This document shows positions 7,726-14,584 of a DNA stretch of 64,000 nt, piece by piece. How positions within the stretch are numbered: the first letter of the stretch is position 1; every line of letters begins with the position of its first letter. Under the pieces are notes generated by a model, which made no database searches, was not told the DNA's origin, and saw nothing but the letters and a program-made list of their open reading frames with translations. Made by a program: the position numbers and the translations under genes. Origin of the DNA: Candidatus Neomarinimicrobiota bacterium (lineage in GTDB: Bacteria; Fidelibacterota; JAANXI01); contig JAIPJS010000002.1 in NCBI GenBank assembly GCA_021734025.1, positions 1 to 64,000 on the forward strand, written 5' to 3'.

Positions 7726-9078
7726 CTACTTCTGCCGAAACGACAGCGTCAGCGGGACACCGAAGAAGCTCCACTTCTCGCGGATCTTGTGTTCGAGGAA
7801 CCGCCGATAGTGTTCCGGAATCAATGACGGATCGTTCACGAAAAATGCGAACACCGGCGGCGCCGACTTCACCTGGGTGACGTATTTTATACGTACGAAT
7901 TTTCCTTTGACCCGTGGCGGTGGAGTCCGGTCAATTACCTCCTGCAGATAGTCGTTCAGTGCGCTGGTTTTGATGCTCTTGCCGCGCTCTTCATAGATTT
8001 TAGCAGCCAGCTTTATCGGCTTGTACAGACGCTGACGATGCAGTACGCTGATAAATACAAATGGATAGAACTCCAGTTCCGGAAACCGGTACACGATATC
8101 ATCCTGGAAAATCTTCGCCGTGTTGGTCTCCTTCTCAATCAGATCCCACTTGTTCACTGCAATGACTAATCCCTTTTTCTTGTCCAGCACGTACCGGATA
8201 ATTTCGGCATCCCTGCGGGAAAAGCCTTTGTCGGCATCCACGATGACGATTCCCACTGCCGCAGAATCAATGGCCTGATATGTCCGAACCAGGCTGTAAT
8301 ACTCAATCTCTTCGGCTATCTTGGATCGCTTCCGGAGTCCAGCGGTATCAATGAGGCGGAATTTTTGTTCGTAGTACGTAAAATCTGAATGGACCGTGTC
8401 CCGGGTCGTCCCGGGAATGTCGGTGACGATAGAAACTTCCTCGTTCAGGATTGCATTAGTAAACGAGGATTTTCCAACGTTGGGCATTCCGACGATGGCC
8501 AGCGGAATTCTGTCCGGATCTTTCGCAGGCCGGGTAGCTTTCTCCGGGAATCGTTCCACCAGTCTGTCCAGCAGATCGCCGGTGAGTCTCCCACTTTCAG
8601 CAGAGACGCCTATCGGTTCTCCTAATCCAAGATTCCAGAACTCGTGCACGTCCAGAGCCTGGTTGTCCGAATCGACCTTATTCACGACCACCAATACCCG
8701 CTCGGCCTGGCTCCGGAGTTCATTGGCGAGTTCCTGCTCTACCGAGGTAATGCCGGTTGCAGCATCCACCACAAACAGGATAAAATCAGCCTGTTCAAGG
8801 GCAACTTCCACCTGACGCCGAACTGTGGCATCTATTTGTTCATCACTTCTGGGAATATAGCCGCCAGTATCAATGATAGTAAAGGTATGCCCGGCCCAGT
8901 CTACATTCCCATAGATGCGATCCCGGGTTGTTCCTTCAATTTTGGAGGTGATCGCCTGGCGCTGTCCGGTTAACCGGTTGAAGAGTGTGGATTTCCCGAC
9001 GTTGGGGCGGCCGACGACGGCGACGGTAAGCGAGGATTCTGTGATGGGGACTTCCTGTGCGGTAACCATACCTCTCAT
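7726..9078 (-). CDS. der: Ribosome-assembly GTPase Der (EngA)
   Basis: Essential double-GTPase for 50S subunit maturation. It has 450 residues with two G domains and a C-terminal KH-like domain. First domain: GRPNVGKS (about 23-30), DTGGY, NKVD. Second: GMPNVGKSS, DTAGL, NKWD. The C-terminal domain includes RTPPPRVKGK, as in the family. The start overlaps the stop of the upstream DUF512 gene by ATGA; a second in-frame ATG three codons later is an alternative. The pairing of a DUF512 radical-SAM gene with der is also known from other phyla. Confidence 0.96.
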   Translation of the reverse strand: MRGMVTAQEVPITESSLTVAVVGRPNVGKSTLFNRLTGQRQAITSKIEGTTRDRIYGNVDWAGHTFTIIDTGGYIPRSDEQIDATVRRQVEVALEQADFILFVVDAATGITSVEQELANELRSQAERVLVVVNKVDSDNQALDVHEFWNLGLGEPIGVSAESGRLTGDLLDRLVERFPEKATRPAKDPDRIPLAIVGMPNVGKSSFTNAILNEEVSIVTDIPGTTRDTVHSDFTYYEQKFRLIDTAGLRKRSKIAEEIEYYSLVRTYQAIDSAAVGIVIVDADKGFSRRDAEIIRYVLDKKKGLVIAVNKWDLIEKETNTAKIFQDDIVYRFPELEFYPFVFISVLHRQRLYKPIKLAAKIYEERGKSIKTSALNDYLQEVIDRTPPPRVKGKFVRIKYVTQVKSAPPVFAFFVNDPSLIPEHYRRFLEHKIREKWSFFGVPLTLSFRQK

Positions 9079-10427
9079 CCCACCTGCCCAATGCCGCTCA
9101 ACACCTCGACTGCAGTGCTGCGAGCATTAATATCGATTTCCGGTTCATCGTTGCCTGTGATAATTTTCATAAAGTCCTCATCGGTGACAAAGGTGGGGAC
9201 GCCGAGGTGATTCTGAATATCTTCCGGCGTTTTGTCATCCAGGGTGATTCCATCGTCGTTTATGAATCGCATTGGCAGATAGAGTGCATCACCCAGGTTC
9301 CGTGCCGCCAGCTGACGGATGACGTCCTGTGCGGTGAGCAGTCCTGCCACCGTGACCATATCCCCCCAGAAGTCGTTCCGGATGGCATACAGGTTGGCGT
9401 GGAAGTTTTCGATTTCGTTCAATACCGGCATAATGTGTTCCCTGAAGATCGGTTCCGCCAGTTTTCCGGTGACCAGGCTGACTTCCCTGGGCTCCGGGAG
9501 GTTCTCAGGGAAACCGCGGGACTGCGCTTCGAAATCGTCAAGAAAAGAGCGTACTAAACCGACGCCGTTTTCAATCTGGTATGCGTTCCCGTAATAGTCC
9601 ATCGGCGGAATTTCTTCATCAGCCAGGATAAACCACTCGTCACTGAGATAGACAAACCGCTCGCCCTCTTTGTTCCGGTACATCTCGTCATACTTCCGGA
9701 CCTTCGGCATAAAATCGCTGGCATATTCCGGGGAGACTGATTCCAGTTCAGCCAGTCCTTCCCGGTGCTTCGTAAGCCCAACCGGCACAAGCGCGACCGA
9801 CATCAGGTTTTCCCGGAATTGGTATAAGTCTTCAAGGGTTTTGTCGAGCACTTCTTCGTCGTTGACACCCGGGACCAACACAATCTGCGTGTGGACCTCG
9901 ATCCCGTTGGAGACCAGATAGTCCAGCTTTTCCAGGATATCGTCCTCTTTTTTATATAGAATCAACTCTTTGCGAACTTCGGGATCGGTTACGTGGACGG
10001 ACACATAAATGGGACTCAGTCCCTGGGTGGCGATCCGCTCCATTTCCTTCCAGCCGACGTTGGTGAGGGTGACATAATGCCCCTGCATAAACGAAAGGCG
10101 GTAGTCACCGTCACGGAATTTCAGTGAGTCCCGAACTTCTTCGGGATTCTGATCCACGAAGCAAAACAGACAGTCGTTGGCGCACTTCCGTATCTTGATG
10201 GGTTCGAAGGTGACGCCGAGCTGCTCATCCGGGTGCTTGGCGAACTCTTCGATCGTAACTCGTTCCCCCTCCCTGAAGATCACCATTTCGATGGTATCCT
10301 CGGTAAAATGGAAGCGGTAATCGATAATATCCCGCACCCGCTGTCCATTGATCCGCAACAGCTGATCCCCGACCCGCAGGCCGAGTTCTTCTCCCAAACT
10401 GTTCGGTTGTACGTCTGTGATTTTCAT
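9075..10427 (-). CDS. DUF512 radical-SAM protein with N-terminal PDZ domain
   Basis: About 450 residues. A PDZ-like segment at the N terminus (NSLGEELGLRVGDQLLRING) is followed by a radical-SAM cluster motif CANDCLFC (C-x3-C-x2-C) and the C-terminal DUF512 domain. The family reaction is not established. The ATG at 10427 (MKITDVQPNS) is preferred over an in-frame start nine codons earlier, because the extra residues (MVSHLFLLA) lie outside the PDZ fold. Translationally coupled to der, which suggests but does not prove a role in ribosome or rRNA biology. Confidence 0.85.
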   Translation of the reverse strand: MKITDVQPNSLGEELGLRVGDQLLRINGQRVRDIIDYRFHFTEDTIEMVIFREGERVTIEEFAKHPDEQLGVTFEPIKIRKCANDCLFCFVDQNPEEVRDSLKFRDGDYRLSFMQGHYVTLTNVGWKEMERIATQGLSPIYVSVHVTDPEVRKELILYKKEDDILEKLDYLVSNGIEVHTQIVLVPGVNDEEVLDKTLEDLYQFRENLMSVALVPVGLTKHREGLAELESVSPEYASDFMPKVRKYDEMYRNKEGERFVYLSDEWFILADEEIPPMDYYGNAYQIENGVGLVRSFLDDFEAQSRGFPENLPEPREVSLVTGKLAEPIFREHIMPVLNEIENFHANLYAIRNDFWGDMVTVAGLLTAQDVIRQLAARNLGDALYLPMRFINDDGITLDDKTPEDIQNHLGVPTFVTDEDFMKIITGNDEPEIDINARSTAVEVLSGIGQVG

Positions 10428-10485
10428 AGCTAACAAAAATAGGTGGGAGACCACGGATTCACAAACAAAAACAGTATCTTAAAAC

Positions 10486-10519
10486 CGTGTTAAAGTGTTA
10501 GTGTGTTATCGTGTTATAG
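10486..10519. repeat. GTGTT tandem repeat upstream of the DUF512 gene
   Basis: Four units (GTGTTAAA, GTGTTAGT, GTGTTATC, GTGTTATA) in tandem, 60-95 bases upstream of the DUF512 start. On the coding strand of that gene this reads as spaced AACAC boxes. Same unit and orientation as at 62474-62507 and, more degenerate, 2634-2689. Confidence 0.6.
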
Positions 10520-10606
10520 TTAATGGCGGTTAGGAGTCTTGAGTCCTATGTCCGTGTGTCAAGCATTTTAATAGTACCCACTTCAGTGGATATTCGTTAG
10601 TCGTGA

Positions 10607-10624
10607 GTTGTTGGTTGTTCGTTG
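10607..10624 (+). repeat. GTTGTTGGTTGTTCGTTG element
   Basis: An 18-base G/T-rich element. Nearly the same sequence occurs inverted at 62641-62658 (one difference), and an expanded inverted version with one extra 7-base unit at 11063-11087. Paired with that last copy it would close a roughly 480-base inverted repeat spanning most of the island. Confidence 0.5.
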
Positions 10625-10713
10625 CGTTCGTTCCCCTTCTCCTTCTTTCATCCTACAAAAATTCCACGTACAGCGAAAAAAATCGGATAAAAATATATTC
10701 GCAAGTCTTGTGA

Positions 10714-10797
10714 TCAACGATCCACAAACAACGAGCTATCCACAGTTTTTCCCTTTCTGCCTTCTCCCTGCTCCCTCCAGCTTTCTCTTTTCCAGGT
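10714..10797 (+). repeat. Composite CAACGA / polypyrimidine repeat, copy 1
   Basis: CAACGA-type words (10715-10735) are followed by a pyrimidine run built on TTTTTCCCTTTCTGCC and CTTCTCCCTGCTCCC. The same order of parts recurs at 11063-11195 and 62640-62735. No protein or RNA gene is apparent. Confidence 0.45.
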
Positions 10798-11062
10798 AAC
10801 AACCGATTAAGAGTAAGATTATGATTAAGATTAAGAAATACCTTGCTCTCTATACCCTTGAGCCTAATCCCCTATATCCATATCCCCTATACCTCTTTTT
10901 CTTTTCCGGCCTCCGGCCTCCGGTCCCCCGGTTCCGAACTCCGGTTCTATACTCCTTCATTCTGCATTCTTCAATTGAGTTATGGTGTTGGGTAATTAGA
11001 CATTGGATATTTGATCTGGTTCCTTCTACCTGATGAGAACTGACAACCCTTTCATGCTGTTA

Positions 11063-11195
11063 CAACGAACTACCAACTACCAACAACGAATAGTTTTCCC
11101 GTCTGCCTTCTCCCTTCTCCTTTCTCCCTGCTCCTTTCTCCCATTTCCCCCTTTACCCCATACCTTATACCCCTTTTCCTTATTCCCCTTCTTGA
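11063..11195 (+). repeat. Composite CAACGA / polypyrimidine repeat, copy 2
   Basis: CAACGAACTACCAACTACC (11063-11081) leads into CAACAACGAA, then a CT-rich run (TTTTCCC, CTTCTCCC, CTCCTTTCTCCC) and CCCCATACCTTATACCCC. Copies with the same order occur at 10714 and 62640. The tRNA-Gly gene starts about 40 bases further on. Confidence 0.5.
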
Positions 11196-11233
11196 CATCG
11201 ATACCGATTCAAACTATCTTTACTTTCAATTAC

Positions 11234-11305
11234 GCGGGCGTCGTATAATGGCTATTACCCGAGCTTCCCAAGCTCGAGACGTGGGTTCGATTCCCATCGC
11301 CCGCT
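11234..11305 (+). tRNA. tRNA-Gly (anticodon CCC)
   Basis: A 72-base cloverleaf folds fully: acceptor GCGGGCG (11234-11240) with CGCCCGC (11298-11304); D arm GTA/TAC; anticodon stem CGAGC/GCTCG around the loop TTCCCAA, giving anticodon CCC; T arm GTGGG-TTCGATT-CCCAT. The discriminator base is T, as is usual for bacterial tRNA-Gly. The 3' CCA is not encoded. It reads glycine codon GGG. It is on the plus strand, flanked upstream by a repeat island and downstream by its own terminator. Confidence 0.96.
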
Positions 11306-11315
11306 CAGCCGAATT

Positions 11316-11358
11316 AAAAACCCTAACTTATTGATAAACAGTGAGTTAGGGTTTTTTA
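11316..11358 (+). terminator. Intrinsic terminator of tRNA-Gly
   Basis: AAAAACCCTAACT (11316-11328) pairs with AGTTAGGGTTTTT (11344-11356) around a 15-base loop and ends in a T-run. It begins 11 bases after the tRNA. The following 200 bases up to the SnoaL-like gene contain nothing recognisable. Confidence 0.88.
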
Positions 11359-11565
11359 TTTTTTGTCGAATGGGTGATTTCGGAGCTTTAAACCTACGGT
11401 AACTTTTCAAATATATTACATAATCTTACATAGTTTTATTTGACCACGCCCTGCATAATGCCCTGCATATTTGCCTATATTGTGGGTCTCAGAACTCACT
11501 GGATTATTCATATAGATTTAACTGATTCTCGTTCGGATGAACTTTTTCAATCACCATCGTATCCT

Positions 11566-12051
11566 CTACCGTTTCCTCGCGGAATCCCAGTGCTCCGCGA
11601 GTTTACCGTTCTCGATGCGAAACATGTCGAACCAGGTTGTGGTATAGGTTTTTGATTCGTCATTGGGATCAGGATATTCACGCGCAAAACTCAGGACAAC
11701 CATATCGCCTTCGGCAACAATTTCGATGAGCGGCATCTGAATAGTATCTTTAATTGGTTGCGGTTCACCAAACTGTGAGAAAAATTCTACGAAGGCCTCC
11801 CGGCCGGTGGCGACATTCGGGTTATGTTGGATATAATCCTCCTTCATATACTTTTCAGCCTGATCCAGATGGCGCGCCTCCAGTACAATTCGCCAGCAAT
11901 CGTATACCAGCTTTTTATTTTTTTCTAATTCCGGATCGTCACTTTCCAGCAACGCCTGTTGGTCTTCCGCCGGCGTTGGTGGTATCTGCGCGGTCAGGTC
12001 CGGCTGACCAATTAGTATGACCAAACAGAATACCTTTATATAATGACGCAT
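11566..12051 (-). CDS. SnoaL-like (NTF2-fold) secreted protein
   Basis: 161 residues with a signal peptide (about 1-21, ending DLTAQ). The mature part looks like a SnoaL-type NTF2 fold: KKLVYDCWRIVLEARHLDQA, then EDYIQHNPNVATGREAFVEF, and a C-terminal MFRIENGKLAEHWD typical of SnoaL-like ester cyclase or limonene-epoxide-hydrolase relatives. Function cannot be deduced; family members include cyclases, hydrolases and non-enzymatic proteins. The ATP-grasp gene lies 47 bases upstream on the same strand, so they may be cotranscribed. Confidence 0.75.
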   Translation of the reverse strand: MRHYIKVFCLVILIGQPDLTAQIPPTPAEDQQALLESDDPELEKNKKLVYDCWRIVLEARHLDQAEKYMKEDYIQHNPNVATGREAFVEFFSQFGEPQPIKDTIQMPLIEIVAEGDMVVLSFAREYPDPNDESKTYTTTWFDMFRIENGKLAEHWDSARKR

Positions 12052-12098
12052 TGTTTAACTCCTTGTTTCTGGTTTCATTGGATTAAAAACACGTAGGC

Positions 12099-12959
12099 TT
12101 ACTCCCCCATCCTCATTATTCCCCTGGTGAGGTTCTCTACCGCCTCTTCAGAGTATCGCAAGAACAGATTCGGTTCAATAAGTTCCAGTTCCATGAGCTT
12201 TTGGTTCCCATCCGCAGAGCGAATATAATCAATCCGGGCATACAATGGTTCGGGATCAATCGCACCAATGATTTCCTCTGCAAACCGGCGTACTTCCCTG
12301 GTTACCGGCAATAGTTCTTCTCCGCCCCCGTGCTGCGGCTGCACCCGGAATTCGCCTTCTTTGGCAAATTTCCGGATTAGATGACTGACTTTCCCATTGA
12401 TGTACACGGCAGAATATTCCCCCTCGTTGAGGATTGCCTCCTGAAGCGGTTGAATCATGCACTCCCCAGTGTCGGGCAACTGATTCAGGGCGCTACTGAT
12501 ATCCGATGAAGACGGATTTTTCAACAGCAGCGCATGATAGCCACCGGCCGAGATCGAGGGTTTCAGCACCACGTCGCTCCACCCATTCTCTACGATAATT
12601 TCTTCAACCGATTCCGGTTCATAGTCAGCAGTATATGCCGTTTGTACCACTGGGATTCCATTAAACTCCAGATCATGCATATACCGTTTGTTCAAATTCC
12701 AGAGAACGGTTTCTGCAGAATTGAGTAATATCGTGCGAGTAGCAACTTCATTGATCCACTGGATAAACTGGGTATGTTTCCGGGTATAATCCCACACCGA
12801 GCGCAAAATAACAACGTTGAACTGGTCCCATTTGATGACAGCATTATCCCAGACAACTAATTCTGCGTCAACTCCATTTTGCCGAAGTGATTGCAGAACC
12901 AACGCATCATCGGTATTGGTTTGGACCTCACTCTCACATGTAGCTATCGCGACTTTCAT
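12099..12959 (-). CDS. ATP-grasp enzyme, RimK/DcsG-like
   Basis: 286 residues. The N-terminal pattern MKVAIATCESE, ELVVWDNAVIKWDQFNVVIL, RSVWDYTRK and LNSAETVLWNLNKRYMHDLE matches uncharacterised ATP-grasp proteins related to DcsG, the D-cycloserine ring-forming ligase. The ATP-grasp core shows VLKPSISAGG, a grasp loop and the metal-binding end KLMELELIEPNLFLRYS. It should activate a carboxylate as acyl phosphate and join it to an amine or thiol; the substrates are unknown. No cycloserine pathway genes are nearby. ATG at 12959, divergent from the flavoprotein gene. Confidence 0.75.
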   Translation of the reverse strand: MKVAIATCESEVQTNTDDALVLQSLRQNGVDAELVVWDNAVIKWDQFNVVILRSVWDYTRKHTQFIQWINEVATRTILLNSAETVLWNLNKRYMHDLEFNGIPVVQTAYTADYEPESVEEIIVENGWSDVVLKPSISAGGYHALLLKNPSSSDISSALNQLPDTGECMIQPLQEAILNEGEYSAVYINGKVSHLIRKFAKEGEFRVQPQHGGGEELLPVTREVRRFAEEIIGAIDPEPLYARIDYIRSADGNQKLMELELIEPNLFLRYSEEAVENLTRGIMRMGE

Positions 12960-13126
12960 AGTCCTGCAATTCTCTGTCTTTCCGTGTTACGATGATCCAA
13001 TATACAAAATAGACGGCAACTTTTGGACATCGGTCCGAAATTCCGCTAATGAAGAAAACAGATCGACATATCCGCATCAGTATATTACATTTGTTTTGAC
13101 TGATGAGTAAAAAGGACGGGATTCCA

Positions 13127-13660
13127 ATGAAGAAGATCCTGCTAGGCATTACCAGTTCAATTGCAGCGTACCGGATGCCGAATCTAATCTCCCAGGGACG
13201 GAAACAGGGATACGAATTCCGTGTCATCGTGACCGAAAAAGCGGAACAGTTCGTTGCCGTCCAGGCATTGTCGGTCATGAGTCAGCACCAGTGTTATCGG
13301 GACCAGGACGAATGGGGTACTACCGAACAGGTGCTCCATATCGACCTTGCGAAGTGGTGCGATGCCTTTCTACTTGCGCCGTTGACGGCCAACACCCTCG
13401 CAAAGATGGCCAACGGCATCTGCGATAATCTCCTCACATCGGCGGTGCGAGCTCTTGGTGAAACGCCACTCATTATCGCTCCGGCAATGAACACCCGGAT
13501 GTGGGAAAACGCGTTTACACAGGAGCATATTCAAAAATTACAGGAAGTATATAATTTGACTGTCATCGAACCAATTACAAAAAAACTGGCTGACGGAGAC
13601 GAAGGTATTGGCGCCCTGGCTGAGGACGACACAATTCTGGGTGTTCTTTCTTCACTTTAG
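13127..13660 (+). CDS. Flavoprotein of the HFCD family (CoaC/phosphopantothenoylcysteine decarboxylase-like)
   Basis: About 177 residues, one domain only; CoaB is absent. GITSSIAAYRMPNL binds FMN, HIDLAKW carries the active-site His (residue 71), and PAMN (119-122) is the substrate-recognition motif. In gammaproteobacterial CoaBC the clamp segment has ACGD with a Cys that reduces the enethiol intermediate; here it reads ADGD (Asp156). The true reaction is therefore uncertain: CoA synthesis or another oxidative peptidyl-cysteine-type decarboxylation. The ATG at 13127 is preferred over one eight codons earlier because AAAGGACGGG precedes it. TACATTTG at 13086-13093 resembles a Bacteroidota -7 element. 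Confidence 0.75.
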   Translation: MKKILLGITSSIAAYRMPNLISQGRKQGYEFRVIVTEKAEQFVAVQALSVMSQHQCYRDQDEWGTTEQVLHIDLAKWCDAFLLAPLTANTLAKMANGICDNLLTSAVRALGETPLIIAPAMNTRMWENAFTQEHIQKLQEVYNLTVIEPITKKLADGDEGIGALAEDDTILGVLSSL

Positions 13661-13747
13661 TTTAAGCATGACTACGGTGTATTATTGAGCAAGTATAGAT
13701 CTGAATAACTCTTCACTATTTCTTCAAACTAAAGATAACTACTTACT

Positions 13748-14551
13748 ATGTCATACACATTGAGCAATGAATTAGATCAGGCGTTCAATGCCATTAAAAA
13801 ACAATATGATGTCCATGCCGATATCGCCCTGACTCTCGGCTCCGGACTTGGCTTTTTCGCCGACGAAATTAATCAGACTCAGGTCATTTCATATTCTGAA
13901 ATTCCCAACTTTCCGCAATCCACCGTGGAGGGCCACGCCGGCCGCCTGGTCTTTGGCGAATGGGAAGGCAAATCCCTGGTGATTGCACAGGGCCGCCAGC
14001 ACCACTATGAAGGTTATTCCCTGGACGAGGTCACCTTCGCTACCCGGCTTTTTCATCGTCTGGGAGCACATTCACTCGTAGTAACGAATGCCGCCGGCTG
14101 CGCCAATCCCGACTATAATCCCGGCGAATTTATGACCATAACGAATCATATCCCTATGGTGGAAAAAATGCTGCCGGATGCGTACAAGACACCGACACCA
14201 TCAGAGGTGTGGGATACGGAGTCGGCCGCAACATTACGCGACATGGCAGAAGCCAGTGATATCGTAGTCCGGGATGGCACTTACGCCTGGGTAACCGGTC
14301 CGTCCTATGAAACACCGGCAGAGGTGCAATATCTGCAAGCCCGGGGCGCCGATTCCATCGGAATGTCGACCGTCCCCGAAGCCATTGCCGCGGCTCAACT
14401 CGGGATGCGGGTACTCGGTATTTCATGCTTTACGAATTACGCTACGGGATTATCGGAGACGGAGTTATCTCACGCGGAAGTAAGTGCTACGGCAGAGAGG
14501 GTGAAATCCCCTTTCGCACAACTTGTGCGGTTGGTCCTGAATTACTGGTAA
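13748..14551 (+). CDS. Purine nucleoside phosphorylase, class I trimeric type
   Basis: 267 residues. It cleaves inosine/guanosine-type nucleosides with phosphate to base and ribose-1-phosphate in purine salvage. Visible signatures: LGSGLG (phosphate loop), EGHAGRLVFGEW, GRQHHYEGY, TNAAGCANPDYNPGEFM, GPSYETPAEV and GMSTVPEAIAA, all in the order of the PNP/MTAP family. The Asn needed for 6-oxopurine recognition can be placed at SCFTNYATGLS. It lies 87 bases after the flavoprotein gene on the same strand and converges on the TonB receptor gene, whose stop codon is about 30 bases away. Confidence 0.93.
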   Translation: MSYTLSNELDQAFNAIKKQYDVHADIALTLGSGLGFFADEINQTQVISYSEIPNFPQSTVEGHAGRLVFGEWEGKSLVIAQGRQHHYEGYSLDEVTFATRLFHRLGAHSLVVTNAAGCANPDYNPGEFMTITNHIPMVEKMLPDAYKTPTPSEVWDTESAATLRDMAEASDIVVRDGTYAWVTGPSYETPAEVQYLQARGADSIGMSTVPEAIAAAQLGMRVLGISCFTNYATGLSETELSHAEVSATAERVKSPFAQLVRLVLNYW

Positions 14552-14584
14552 ATCTCCTATACTATTCCATGGTAAGATTCCCGC

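Larger units (their letters stand above)
10428..11233. other. Repeat-rich non-coding island before tRNA-Gly
   Basis: About 800 bases of low-complexity sequence without a credible gene. In order: a GTGTT tandem array (10486-10519), a GTTGTTGG element (10607-10624), a composite CAACGA/pyrimidine repeat (10714-10797), an ATTAAGA-type array (about 10806-10840), CCGGCCTCCGG repeats (about 10908-10946), and an inverted CAAC element followed by a long CT-rich run (11063-11195). Composition and unit structure differ sharply from the flanking genes. Apparent short open frames are CT-repeat artefacts. Confidence 0.6.

Noticed and set aside
10428-11233. CRISPR array in the repeat-rich island
   Set aside because: Units are 7-20 bases, imperfect and back to back; there are no regular spacers of 30-40 bases and no cas genes.
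11440-11565. Gene between tRNA-Gly and the SnoaL-like gene
   Set aside because: No open frame with ribosome binding site or sensible protein; only the terminator is supported.
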